The notes under the pieces: model-generated | Told to the model about the DNA's origin: nothing | Databases searched by the model: none | What the model saw: only the letters and a program-made list of their open reading frames with translations | Position numbers and translations under genes: made by a program | Source of the DNA: Brassica napus | Lineage: Eukaryota > Streptophyta > Magnoliopsida > Brassicales > Brassicaceae | NCBI RefSeq assembly: GCF_020379485.1 | Contig: NC_063439.1 | Span: 13,957,683-14,021,682, forward strand | Reading direction: 5' to 3' | Length of the DNA: 64,000 nt | Shown: positions 22,718 to 33,798 of the stretch, in pieces | Numbering within the stretch: the first letter of the stretch is position 1 | How the letters are laid out: each line of letters starts with the position of its first letter

Positions 22718-24211
22718 ATGTACGGAGCCAGAAAGTTCACTTGGGAACAAAGGGACGAGTATGGAGTCTACAGAGATGAGTGTGGATACGCACGAGGCGT
22801 AGCTGGTGAGATGATACCTGTCACAAAGGACGACATCAGGAAATTACTGGAAAGAGCATCTCTTTTTGAAGAGAGCCACATCTGTCTTCCAGAACATGCC
22901 ACTTCATTCACACTCACAAGACTGGCACCAGAACTCTACACCAAAGATGAAATCGATGAGATAGTGTTTGGTATTTGTGGAGCTCAGGAGAAACTGGGAG
23001 AGGAGCTCACAACATTGGTAGAAGATACACATCAGGCTTTGGATAGAGGCTACAATGAGCCTTTCAGAAGTATGGCAGAAATGCAGACAGAAATGGAGAG
23101 TTTACGTCAGCAACTTGAGAAGGAAGCTACGACCTCAGCATCGATCGACGCACCACATGCAACATCGATCGACGTCAGTCTTCCTACAGCCCAGATCCCT
23201 GTAGAACCGCAATGTTCAACACAACACAGGGATGAATGGGAAGTCTCATACATCGACACGAGGATAAATGACGTTTACTGCCCTCTCAACAACAATGTGG
23301 ACTGGCTAAGCACTAAAATCGAGCTACTACAGCAAGATCTGGACACCATTCGCAAGAAAGACCAAGAACCAGCCACATCGATCGACATGTGTACCTTCAC
23401 ATCGCTCGACGCTAAAGTCTCAGCCATGAATGAGAGGCTGAGGACTTACGAGGACATGCATGACCGCTTTATATCACCAGTCATGATAGATTTAAACAAA
23501 TTGTCTAGTCAATTACTTCATGCCCAAAAGGATATTGAGAACATTACTAATCAAAGTTTTTTGCAGGCAAAATCAGCATCGATCGATAGGCTACGAGGGC
23601 CTTGGAGCGATCGCAAGAAACCTGTGGAGTTACTTCCTTACACAGCAGCAGAGGTTGACAAGATCACATCCAAGATCTACACTGCTCTAGACACCATGGA
23701 GGAACGACTTGACAAACGCTGCGATGACATCTACTTTCCATTCGACAACAAAATTAGTGGACTAGACAGCCACGCAGAATGGCTACAGAAAGAAGTCAAA
23801 GCCATTCAGAGGCAACTCGCAGCTCAACACCAGATATCAGCATCGCTCGACAGGACACGAGCGAAATCGATCGATGGCAACTCGCCGAGATCGACCAACG
23901 AACACATAATCGCATCGATCGACGCCGAGTCTACACCAATCGGCGAGCAACTGATACACAAGACGATAGAGTCAATGCAAAAGGAACTGACAGAACTTTC
24001 AGCATACGCCTATGACAACATAGGCTGGCACCATGTCAGCATTGACAACGTTCAAGAAAGGCTACAGAACATCTCCAATGTACTTGCGAAGATGGATGAC
24101 AAATGGACAAGAAATGATGAGGCCACAAGAAGCTTCATTGCATCTTGGTCCAGAATGTGCAGAGATGACGTGGATGCTTGCTTTCCAACAAGCAGCTGTT
24201 TCTCCACCTAA
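22718..24211 (+). CDS. Family A lineage-specific C-terminal protein (E5)
   Basis: Open frame of 497 codons, intact although its element is deleted; the frame is also open upstream to about 22540 with further SID tripeptides. It begins within a copy of the motif DE-G--RD--G-AR (WEQRDEYGVYRDECG), followed by a segment rich in Glu and Leu, long helical segments with heptad-like spacing (for example EMQTEMESLRQQLEKE, DRLRGPW onward) and several SID tripeptides encoded by TCGATCGA. It has no recognisable RT, protease or integrase motif. Its coding part matches E4 14650-13067 closely. A role in particle structure or nucleic-acid binding is possible; I cannot show it. Confidence 0.6.
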   Translation: MYGARKFTWEQRDEYGVYRDECGYARGVAGEMIPVTKDDIRKLLERASLFEESHICLPEHATSFTLTRLAPELYTKDEIDEIVFGICGAQEKLGEELTTLVEDTHQALDRGYNEPFRSMAEMQTEMESLRQQLEKEATTSASIDAPHATSIDVSLPTAQIPVEPQCSTQHRDEWEVSYIDTRINDVYCPLNNNVDWLSTKIELLQQDLDTIRKKDQEPATSIDMCTFTSLDAKVSAMNERLRTYEDMHDRFISPVMIDLNKLSSQLLHAQKDIENITNQSFLQAKSASIDRLRGPWSDRKKPVELLPYTAAEVDKITSKIYTALDTMEERLDKRCDDIYFPFDNKISGLDSHAEWLQKEVKAIQRQLAAQHQISASLDRTRAKSIDGNSPRSTNEHIIASIDAESTPIGEQLIHKTIESMQKELTELSAYAYDNIGWHHVSIDNVQERLQNISNVLAKMDDKWTRNDEATRSFIASWSRMCRDDVDACFPTSSCFST

Positions 24212-24531
24212 TAGCCAATCACTACCACAGTCAAGCTAAATGACTATAACCAAGCGCTGAGTGGGAGGCAACCCACTATTAGGTATTTTATTTTGCTTTT
24301 ATTAGCTAGCATTTATTTACTTTCGTTTTATTTCTTTCAGATTTAGGAGACCCAAGTAGGAGGACCTGAATATCGACCGACGACGAGACGTCAACATCGC
24401 TCGACATAGACAACCACACGACGATCGATCTAACACTTACACATCGATCGATATCTAATCCGGTCAGATGTATCTTCCTTAGTTGTTACATTTCGGACAT
24501 CATGAACTATTTCATCATAACTCCGGCTGAG

Positions 24532-24570
24532 TTACACTGGGACAGTGTAATTTTAGTCTGGGGGGAGATT
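24532..24570 (+). other. Internal hairpin and purine tract of E5
   Basis: Perfect hairpin TTACACTG-GGA-CAGTGTAA (24532-24550), then TAGTCTGGGGGGAGATT. This is the counterpart of 12713-12750 in E4. It lies about 320 bp after the stop of the long frame. Confidence 0.75.
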
Positions 24571-24950
24571 TACTGATATAATTTATTTTATTCTTATATA
24601 AAAAAGGAATTTTAATAAATTATGCTTGGCTATTTAAAATAAGGACTATAATCTTAAATTGATTTAAACTTGAATATCTAACCAATCTTTAGCACCATTT
24701 TAGATTTACTGATTGCATATAGCACTAAAGATGCTAAAGCGGATCAACCTATCAACTACACACTTGCCTTGAACCGTATGAAGTAACCAAAGCTGATTTC
24801 CAACACTAAACCTAACATAACCCCTTGTCTTGGGGCTTGGTATACATGGGATTGGATTCTTCAGACAGGTCTGGAAGGTAACGCCTGGTTTAAATTATTT
24901 ATCATATTTTCTCTCTCTAAATTTCGACCCTAGATTAGTTAGTGAGTCTA

Positions 24951-24998
<48 letters not shown>

Positions 24999-25597
24999 GA
25001 TCTATTGTTTAATTAGGAAGAGTCTGAACAGGACTTGGTGGCTAAAACCATTAAGGCTTGATTCATAAAGACTCCAATAAAAGAGTTCGAAACGGGACTT
25101 GGAGGCGGCAATCTTTAAGGCTCGCTTTCGCAAAGAACTCTTGGATATAGGTCAAAAAGAAGTGAACAGAACTTGGTGGCAACCACCATTAAGTTTTGAT
25201 TCATGGAAGCTTGTCCAATCTTTGTCATTGATCCTGCAATGGAAGAAGACTTTGACTCAAGAGAGAAATTTAGAGAGAGAGAAACTAGGAACTAACTTTT
25301 ACCTGCAGCTCCAGATACCTGTCTGAAATCTTTGCATCTTGTGATCGATACTCCCAAGGTAAAGCATTCACTTTATATTTATGCTAAGAAATGAAATCCG
25401 TAGAGGGGATGTCAGACGTGAATTGATGAGTTGTGTTATGTTAGAAATGGTTGCTAAGCTAGGATATTGCATAGTGTGCTTTTGTGATTAGGACTTTTTA
25501 AATGTGGTTGCAAAATTGTTGAGGAAAGATTTCTAGGCTTTAAAATCTTAAGTCCCCAATATTTTCAAACCTCTTTCAGAGAGACTGCCTGTATGTT

Positions 25598-25634
25598 TTG
25601 CTTGAGGACAAGCAAAAGGGTAAGTCCGGGGAGT
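25598..25634 (+). other. Hairpin and polypurine tract of E5
   Basis: Hairpin TTGCTTG-AGGA-CAAGCAA (25598-25615), then AAGGGTAAGTCCGGGGAGT against the 3' LTR. The tract has one C in the G run compared with E4. Confidence 0.85.
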
Positions 25635-26879
25635 TGATATACCTTGGATTTGATCCATTTTTATCCATGGTATATAAGTATTTTACTATATATATATCTA
25701 TGTCTTCTACTCTTCTAGGTGTGTTTTCAGGTTCAGGTGCATTTCGGAGTAAACCTATGACTTTGGAGCATTTTGGAGCTTAAAGGGCATTTCACCCGAG
25801 CTGACCACGTAGAGGTCGACGAGAGGAAGAACAATCGATCGATGCGCATCAGTGCTTGCGATCGATATCAGGAGATGTCTCGACACATGAAGATTTATAT
25901 CGATCGATGTACACAAGTACCATCGATCAATGTCGAGACACCAAAAACATGACATTTTGGATTCAGCAGACTTAAAACCCAAGGCCAAGCCAAATTACCA
26001 AAATGCCCTGACGAGTTTTTAACCTAGTAGAATATATACTGCCTAAGTGTTTTGACGGCAGAAGAGCTTTCTAGACTTAGTTTTGTTACAAGTTTCATTG
26101 GGAGAGAAGATCACTTGTGATTGGAACTCCTTGTTTTCATTTCTTTTCATCTATACTATGAGTTTCTATTCCTTTATTGTTATGAATTGCTTTGCTATGT
26201 CTGAGTAGTTCAATTATTAGATCCAGGGTTCAAATAGGTTTGTGGGTTTAGCCCCAAACTATAGATCTGCCTTGTTGTGATATTCAAGATAGATTTGTAT
26301 TCATTGCTTTGTTATCCCATCCTGACATCTATCTATCATACTAGGACTGCTAGAGAGGGCTAACCGCCAATTTAGTATCTTAGTAGGGCATTTCATACTC
26401 GCGCATAGGCCTGGCTAGAACCCGTCGATCGATGTCCTCAACTGACAATCGATCGACGTTGGCAAAGGTGTATCGGTCGACGTCTTAATAGACCATCGAT
26501 CGACACTCTCTCGTTGTCGACATATTAACCGTTGAGACACGAGATCTAGTTTGTTAACCAGTGAAACATGTGCAGCTGATCACTGAGTTAAGCGATTGAG
26601 CTTTAATATATCATGCATGCAACCGTTAGGCATCTATAGGTATTATAATCTCCAACACCTGAATAGTGGCCCTGCATCTAATATCATTTCCAACCAAGTT
26701 ACATTTATTATTTACTCGCTTGTTACTATTGCTATTTCATTTAAACATTTACAACCTTTAGAATTAATAAACACTAGATTTAATTGTTCCCTAGCTCCTT
26801 GTGGATTCGATCCCTAAGTACTACATCTGAACCTCTTTTGATGAGAGTAACACTCCTTAGGGTAATTTGAGTAGTATCA
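25635..26879 (+). repeat. 3' LTR of E5
   Basis: Complete 1,245-bp LTR from TGATATACC to AGTATCA, slightly shorter than those of E4 because of a deletion around 26310. It marks the right end of E5. Confidence 0.92.
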
Positions 26880-26884
26880 CGAAG

Positions 26885-28610
26885 GTAGCGAACAGGTAGT
26901 GACTCTATTGGTATTTGTAGTCGATTGATTTCAGCTAAAAAACCTTGGTTTGTTCGACCAGCCATGAAGATTGACGATTTGGTGGGATTTATCTTGAGGC
27001 CAGAGAGCGCTGCAAACTCATTCAGAACCTCAAATATACCTCGGATTGACTCAGGAGCCCCATCAGTGAAGATCATGATATCGTCCGCGAAGCTAAGGTG
27101 CGTTAGGTTAACTTTTTTTGCAGGCGGGATGGTAGCCAATTTGAACAGAGACTGCTGAAAGATTAAGAAGTCTCGAGAGTAGATTTACTGCAATCACAAA
27201 GAGGTATTGAGATAGAGAACAACCTTTGCGCAGGCCCCTCTCACTACCAAGGAAACCTTCTAATTCCCCATTCACAGCAACTGAGAAAGCAGCAGTAGAG
27301 AGAAAGATGTGAATCCACTGAATGAATTGCTCTGGGATGTTCATCGTAGCAAGAGAATCAACAATGAAGGACGAGCGAACTGTATCAAAAACTTTGGTGA
27401 TATCAAGTTTCAAAACACTCTGCGGGAGACAAACTCCTTGTGATAATCTTTTACAAGTTCAGTGGCCAGTAGAACATTCTCAAGGAGAAGTCTACCTTTG
27501 ACAAAGGCACACTAGTTTTGTTCAATCATGTCTGGCAAGAGGACTTTGTCACGGTTTGCAAGAATCTTGGAGATGACTTTATACAGAATGTTACAGTACG
27601 ATATCGGTCTGTAGCCTTTCATAGTCTTTGCATCATCAGTTTTTGGTATGAGAGAGACGATAGTACAATTTACCCCTCGTGGCAGGAAACCATACAAGAA
27701 GAATGATTGAACAACAATAATGAAATCCTGTCGAATTGTAGGCCATGCTACCCGGTAAAACTCCACCGGAAAACCGTCCGGGCCAGGGGCCTTTTTCGAA
27801 GGCATGGAAACAATAACATTTCTGATTTCTGCTTCAGATGTGGGATGAACTAAAAGCTCTGATGTGTGGTCTGGGCAGCGAAAGTATAATAAATCAGCAG
27901 GAAAAGGAGGTGGATCAGTATCAGATTGGTCAGCTTTCAAAAAGAGCTTATAGTGTGCTGCCGCAGCCTCCTTTTTTTTTTTTGAGGTCCGTTAGTATTT
28001 CTCTTGTTTCTAAAACAATACTGCGTATCGCACTGAAAGAGGTTCGGCTCTACACAATCTTGTGAAAGAACACAGAGTTTTGATCCCCATACTTTAGTTA
28101 GTGGATACTTGATTTTTCGCCATAGAACTTCTCTTCAATCTCAACCCAATGATTCCAGTGCAGAGTAGGTTCAGATTGTTCCTCAAAAGTTTCTGCATTC
28201 GGTGTAAGCAAAGCTTGCTTCTGCTTTCCACGTATATTTTCAAACGCCTCTTTTGTGCGATGGGGAATGGTCCCAAACTTACAACGATTCAGACCTCGCA
28301 AGACCGGCTTCAGTGATTTCAGCTTTCGGTGGAAAAGGTACAAGGCTGATCTTGAGTGGAAAAGTGGCTCTGTTTGTCCCCAAGTGGTGGAGGCTGTATC
28401 AGCAAAATCAGGGTGATCCACGAGAAAGTTAAAGAACTTAAATGGCCGCTTGTTCCCGGAGTAGGCGCCGTGAGGTGTACCCAACAGCGAGCATGGCCAG
28501 AGACCCCTGAGGCCTTAATGCTTTTATATGACTGCGAGAAAAGAGACATCCAGGCTCCATTAATCAAAACTCTCGAGCTTCTGAGCAATCGGATTTTCAG
28601 ATTGCTTCTT
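26885..28610 (-). pseudogene. LINE (non-LTR) ORF2: endonuclease end and reverse transcriptase
   Basis: On the minus strand from 28484 the frames show the tail of the endonuclease region (NKRPFKFFNFLVDHPDF), then RT: KKAPGPDGFPVEFYR, YRPISYCNILYKVISKILANR, then after breaks KLDITKVFDTVR, GLRKGCSLSQYLFVI, and the catalytic FADD box (LTHLSFADDIMIF, about 27090) and GLKINPTKSSIF. Several frameshifts and stops interrupt it. Nothing recognisable precedes about 28610, so the element is 5' truncated in the endonuclease. LINE RT would copy its own RNA at the target site; this copy is dead and is split by E5. Confidence 0.88.
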
Positions 28611-28962
28611 AATTTTTCTAAACCTAAAATATCTAATCTATTAATTGAGGGTCCTATTTTTTATCTACTTTTGGAAGTTGTCATTTAAATTTATAATGGT
28701 CCAACAAGAGATGTAATAATATTTGAAGCATTATAAATAATTCAAACTGATTGATAACTCAATATTTTTTTTCTAAATAAAAACTGATTAATAATTCAAA
28801 GACTAAACAGGTTCCATACTTTTATATTTGTGATTCGACAACCCACTGTCTATTTCTTTTCTAAATTTTTTAATATTCTAAGTTAACAGGATATCCACTT
28901 AATACCAAATATTGCTCACGATTAATGTAAACCAATTTTCACAGTAGTAGGTTATCACATAC
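28611..28962. other. AT-rich spacer
   Basis: Unique-looking AT-rich DNA between the truncated LINE and E6. I see no gene or repeat in it. Its last five bases, CATAC, are the E6 target duplication. Confidence 0.6.
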
Positions 28963-29111
28963 TGATGAATCCCTTATGATGAGATCCTTTTGTCCCTGAT
29001 TCTTTTGAAGGAAGATAAGATGGTTTGAGAGTGAAAATGGGATGATTTCGTTGGTGATAGATGGTTTGATGGGATGAACTTCAGAAATGATCAATGGATT
29101 GATCAGATCTT

Positions 29112-29150
<39 letters not shown>

Positions 29151-29724
29151 TTCAAATCAGATCTTGTTTAGATGTGTCTTTGGTCAAGATAATGAACTCA
29201 GATTTCAATCAAAGACAGGTTTTGCTTGCAGAGATTGAACTCCTAGCAATCGATGTTCAAAAATGAACAAAGGATTCACAGATTTGGAGAGATTCTTTTT
29301 TAAAAAAGGTGAATGTTTTTTTCTGAAACAAAAGAGAGTTTAAGTAGAGAAGAAGAAGGAAAACGAAAAGTCCAAAATTGCAGAAAAAAAAAAACTTAAT
29401 TAAAACTAAAATTCTCTTGAAAACTCAATAATAATATATTGGCTGACTTCTTGACTTGAATTTTGGTGGCTGTCCATTCAGAAAGAGAGAATGGATCTTC
29501 AACTTGGATATTGATCTTCTTTTAGGCTGAGAAAGAGGCCTAAGTTATCCATGAGTCTGATCACATCTTTTCCAGCTTGTTTGACATGTTCTTCATTGTC
29601 ACTTGAGTGAGAAATAAGTCCAGCATGCTCCAATCCAGCCTCTGGTTCATCTTCAAGCTTTTTATTCAGCCATCCATGCTTATCCTTTGTTTCATAGTCA
29701 TCTGTCTCAACCATGGTTGCATCA
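28963..29724 (-). repeat. 3' LTR of E6
   Basis: TGATGCAACC to GATTCATCA on the minus strand, 762 bp. It exceeds the other LTR mainly through a poly-T insertion at 29113-29155. A frame from the internal region runs into it (29822-29499), and the matching LTR frame is kept in the other copy (42729-42478). Confidence 0.92.
29102..29169. repeat. Poly-T insertion with 14-bp direct repeats
   Basis: ATCAGATCTTGTTT occurs at 29102-29115 and again at 29156-29169. Between them lie about 35 T residues and GTTCAAA. The sister LTR has no such insertion. On the minus strand this is a poly-A tract with only a few bases of body, flanked by what looks like a long target duplication. Confidence 0.75.
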
Positions 29725-30227
29725 ACCCGTCCTCCTTTGAAAAGATTTGTCCTCAAATCTGTATCTCCTACATCAAGAGGAAACAAGTAAGAAGTGAGAT
29801 AAATCATCAAGAAAATAAGCATGGAAACAACGTCAAAGTAAGGTTTTGATTAGAAAGTTCCTTTGAGATTGGAAGTCATTTTCCTCAAGTACTTCCATCT
29901 CCAAATCTCTGGCTGATAAGCATGGTCTCTGCTTCTGCTCCTTTGGGACTGATCCTTTTGTTCCTGGACACTCAAACAAAGACTAGATATCCAGAATTAT
30001 CAATGCAACACATGCCCTTGTTCAGATCAAAAACCAAAATTTCTTTCCCTATATCATGCAACAAATGTTTCAGACCTTGATGATGCATATCAAAGTAAGT
30101 ATTGTACACCATAATGGTATCAAGGCATGAGATATCATGGTTCTTAAGGAACAATTTCAGAACAGTCACAAGTTCCTTATATTCAGAACACAAAAGATCA
30201 AGTTCAAACCGAGAATCACTTAACCGA
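29725..30227 (-). pseudogene. 3' internal part of E6, gag-like remnant and polypurine tract
   Basis: The minus-strand polypurine tract TTTCAAAGGAGGACGGGT (29742-29725) abuts the 3' LTR. A short frame (30193-29972, LLCSEYKELVTVLKLFLK) resembles the segment ILCSESDKAWHVLRSCLR at the end of the frame 40804-40076, as if the protein had repeated modules. The sequence is cut at 30228 by E7. Confidence 0.6.
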
Positions 30228-31453
30228 TGTTGGAGTCGAAAACGGTTACGATGAATTTAACATCCAAATCTATGAAAAATAAAAATATAAGTATCTTTCC
30301 GCGACAAATTGTGCTTGGTCAAAAGAATGTCGCGACATATATCCAAATCCCGTTTGAATCAAACACAAGCTGTCCCACGGATTCATAAACGAATCTAAGC
30401 CATCCGCGGATAGGTTCGAATATGACGATCGGAACACGGACAAACCTAGCTTAGTCACTACGCAACTACCGCACATGCACACTGCCCAGTCAATGCGAAG
30501 CAACCAAGCTCAAACCGAGCTCGGTCGCTACGTAGCGACTGAGCATCCGTCCCGCTCGGCCGCTACGTAGCGACCAAGCTCGGTCGCTACATAGCGACTG
30601 AGCGTGCGTTCTGTTCGGTCGCTACGTAGTTACCGAGCTCTTCTGAAACATCGATACGACACGAATCCATGTGTTCTCGTCGACCCTTCGATGCTATCTC
30701 CCGAAGACCGTAGTGAACCCATTTCATGATTTCTGACCATTCGAAGTCATCGATCAAACTTTAGGGTAAAAACCGCAGAAAGTTTATTCTTTATCGAAAG
30801 AACCGTAACGAACGCTTCGAGTCAAAAGACGGCCCAAAGGAACCTAAGATGTGACTCGAGGCCCACTTTACGATTTCTTAATCAACAGCCCGTAAACCGT
30901 GGGATGGTTTACGCTTGGTTCGCAAGGAAAGATAAATGTCAAGTTTTTGCGCATAAATACAAAATTTTGAGGATAAATACAAAGATTGGGAAAATGGAAT
31001 ATCTCCATTTTTATGCTATGACGGCTTACAGGCAGAAGGAGAAAAGCGTAAACCGACCTAGGAGCGAGTACATAAGAAGTCCTAGGCGAGAGGCATGGAG
31101 GGGGAGCTTTTTTATAGCAAACTTAGCAGTTAGAGCAGTTTAGGCAATTTTCCGTTTTTTGTTATTCGAGCTGCGACTCAATTAGGTTTAGCCATCTTAG
31201 GGTTGCTAGAACTAGGAATCTCGCCGACAGCTCTCGAGCCCAGGCTTATACCTTGTTGTAAAGCTCAAACGCAGATTCGGAATAAGACTTACTTTGCTCT
31301 TTTTTTACGATCTTATATACTTTGTCATTGTTATTTCGTGTTCTGATTGCTTAGCGTGTGGTATTAGCGGATATTCGGGACCTCTGGGAAATTAAGGATC
31401 TCCTACTTTCCTTATTTAAACGGAAATCGATAGTGCAAATTTCGGTTCCCACA
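30228..31453 (+). repeat. 5' LTR of E7
   Basis: TGTTGGAGTC to GGTTCCCACA, 1,226 bp. It has three to four palindromic units (30518-30640) against five to six in the 3' LTR, and its TATA position reads TACATAAG (31069-31076). Confidence 0.92.
30518..30640. repeat. Palindromic array in E7 5' LTR
   Basis: Three clear copies of GGTCGCTACGTAGCGACC or close variants, including one with GGCCGCTACG and one ending GTAGTTACC, between CTCGG flanks. Confidence 0.88.
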
Positions 31454-31475
31454 GTTTGGCGCTAGAAGGAGGGAG
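31454..31475 (+). other. Primer-binding site of E7
   Basis: TTTGGCGCTAGAAGGAGGG directly after the LTR, the same as in E1. Confidence 0.8.
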
Positions 31476-31479
31476 GGGT

Positions 31480-33100
31480 ACGGATCAATCTAACTCGCAA
31501 CCACATTACGCTCAACCAGACATGTCAACTGACGACGCGGACAACGTGCAAACTCCTCTTAACGGAGGCAGCAGCACTGATCTCCACACTCCAGCAGCGG
31601 ACGAATCCGCGGCCAACGCACCAGCCAACGCCGCGGCGCTCGAGGAGTTTAAAAAGATGTTCGCCACCTACGAAAAAAGGTCGGGAGAACAGGGTAAGCT
31701 CGTGAGCACCTTGACCAAACAAGTTGAAACCTTAACGGCAAGGACTCGAGCAATCCGTCTCCGCAGAACCACTAAAGTCCGCGGGAAAAGACTTGACTTC
31801 GCAACCCAACTCGATAGGCCTGGAACCGCGCGGGAACAACCTTCGGGTTAAAACCCTAGCGCAAAATCTCCCATCGAAAAGGGGAACCCTGAGAGTCTTC
31901 CGCCTCCCGCGAAGGATTCAGAGGATAATGAAATCGAGCACGTCGACTTGGATCCCAGCGATGTCTCCAACGATACCGAGGAGGACGTCGACAGACATCC
32001 AAGAAGGACCAGAAGCCGATCTACTCGGAAAAGCTCTCCGTTCGACAAGCCAATGACGGAAGAGGAGGAAATCCTCTATTCGAACGAGCAAGAAGAGCTG
32101 GCTGAAAAGCAAACCGAGCTCACTCGCAGTAAAAGCCAACAGGCTCGGAAATCTGCTGACGAGACGTCGGATATCCGCGATCTTCGCGACTATATCACCA
32201 AAACTGCGACAGAAGTAAGAGCCGTGAAATCCCAGATCCATCACGCTACCAGCGCTGCCCCTGAGATCGACAGGCTGCTGGAAGGGGCTCAGAAGACCCC
32301 CTTCACCACTCGCATCTCTGACATGAGGGTATCTGACCCGGGGAAAATTAAAGTGCCAAAGTATGATGGTACAACCTATCCGAAGGCACACCTTCAGGCT
32401 TTCCACATCACGATGGGAAGAGCAAGACTAAAGGACGGCGAAAAAGACGCCGGCTATTGCCGCCTATTCGTCGAGAATCTGGAAGGAGCAGCCCTTGAAT
32501 GGTTCGCACGTCTTAAGCGAAACTCTATCGGGAGTTTCCGACAGCTCGCATCGGAATTTCTCAAACAATACTCTATGTTCATAGATTGAGAAACTTCTGA
32601 TGTCGATCTCTAGAGCCTATCCCAGAGGGAGGACGAACCCCTCAGCGAGTTCAACAGCCGATTTAAGCTGGTAAATGTCCAGGGTCAGCAGGATAAGCGA
32701 CAAGGTGGCAATTGACGCGCTCAGAAAGACGCTCTGGTACAAGTCGAAATTCAGAAAATGGATAACCCTCGACAAACCGCGGACGATCCAGGACGCCCTC
32801 CACAAGGCGACGGACTACATCATAATCAAAGAGGAAACGAAAGTCTTGTCGCAAAAACATAAGTCGACGAGACCATCCTCGAAAGACGTGGACCCATAAA
32901 CGAAGAAGAAGAACTCTCGTAACGACAAGTACGTCCATCACGAGGGGGAAGAGCTCCAAGGAGCACACAATTATGCAATCAGTTCGGACCAAGGCCGAAC
33001 CACGGGTAATACATGGACTCGCAATCAAAGATATGACGAAAACACCTTCTGCGAGTTCCACCAGTCCCGAGGACACTACACGACTAACTGCAAAGTCTTG
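31480..33100 (+). pseudogene. Tat-type gag (E7)
   Basis: The expected start is ACG at about 31480 (ACGGATCAATCTAAC), where E1 has ATGGATCAATCTAAC. The next ATG in frame is at 31519. Frame 1 (to 31851) is followed by a frameshift into 31948-32589, which holds the gag core ([41 protein letters not shown]). An in-frame stop near 32587 and further breaks lead to 32675-32899 and a remnant of the [11 protein letters not shown] segment near 33050. Gag would build the particle; this copy has at least four lesions. Confidence 0.82.
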
Positions 33101-33798
33101 GGAGCAAGGCTGGCCGCAAAGCTACTAGCTAGAGAGTTCTCGGAAGTGACCAGCGTGAAAGATCTCATCCTCGAGACCGATCGCCCCCTGAAGACGGACA
33201 GAAATCCGCCCGCAGAGAAATACCCTCAAAGAAACCAATCAGGGGAAAAACACGGTAGAAGGCTGGATGACAAAGGAAACGATAACAATCGTCGTAGAGT
33301 CAACATGATCATCGGAGGATCGCAATACTGCAACGATACGATTTCGGCCATCAAGGCTTACCAGCGGAAGGCAGAGTCGAGTGCAAACTGGCCTACATGG
33401 TCTCCTCCCCGAGACGGTCAAAATAGCTCAATCACCTTTACAAAGGAGGAAGCCGGCAGTATCGATCAACCTCACTGCGATCCGCTCGTCGTAGATCTCG
33501 TCATACGAGATCTGGAAGTCGGAAGAGTACTCATTGACACAGGAAGCACGGTCAATGTTATCTTCCGCGACACTCTCAATCGGATGAGCATCAAACTCGG
33601 AGAAGTAACTCCAACGCCAAAACCACTCACGGGTTTTTCGGGCGAAGTGTCGATGACGCTCGATCAATCCAGCTGCAAGTCATGGCCAAGGAAATCACCA
33701 AAATCGTCGATTCCGCGGTGGTCGATCATCCTGCCATCTACAACGTGATCATGGGAACCCCATGGCTCAACGCCATGCAAGCCGTTCCATCGACATAC
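33101..33798 (+). pseudogene. Tat-type protease, N-terminal part (E7)
   Basis: Frame 33098-33748 carries the gag-protease linker ([13 protein letters not shown]) and the protease active site [12 protein letters not shown] at about 33530. A frameshift near 33660 precedes the segment encoding [12 protein letters not shown] and AVPSTY. The domain is then interrupted at 33798 by solo LTR E8 and resumes at 35111 with HLGVKFPTPNG; the E1 protein has the uninterrupted equivalent. Confidence 0.82.

Larger units (their letters stand above)
21268..26879 (+). mobile_element. E5: deletion derivative of family A
   Basis: Plus-strand element of 5,612 bp with perfect 5-bp target duplication CGAAG (21263-21267 and 26880-26884). 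The 5' LTR lacks its last 25-30 bp and is fused at about 22538 to sequence corresponding to about 14732 in E4, so the primer site, gag and protease are gone (about 4 kb by comparison). The rest, including a long open frame, polypurine tract and complete 3' LTR, remains. It sits inside the LINE RT. Confidence 0.92.

Noticed and set aside
24956..24994. TA dinucleotide run in E5 (and 19913-19943 in E4) as a functional element
   Set aside because: Simple microsatellites that differ freely in length between copies.
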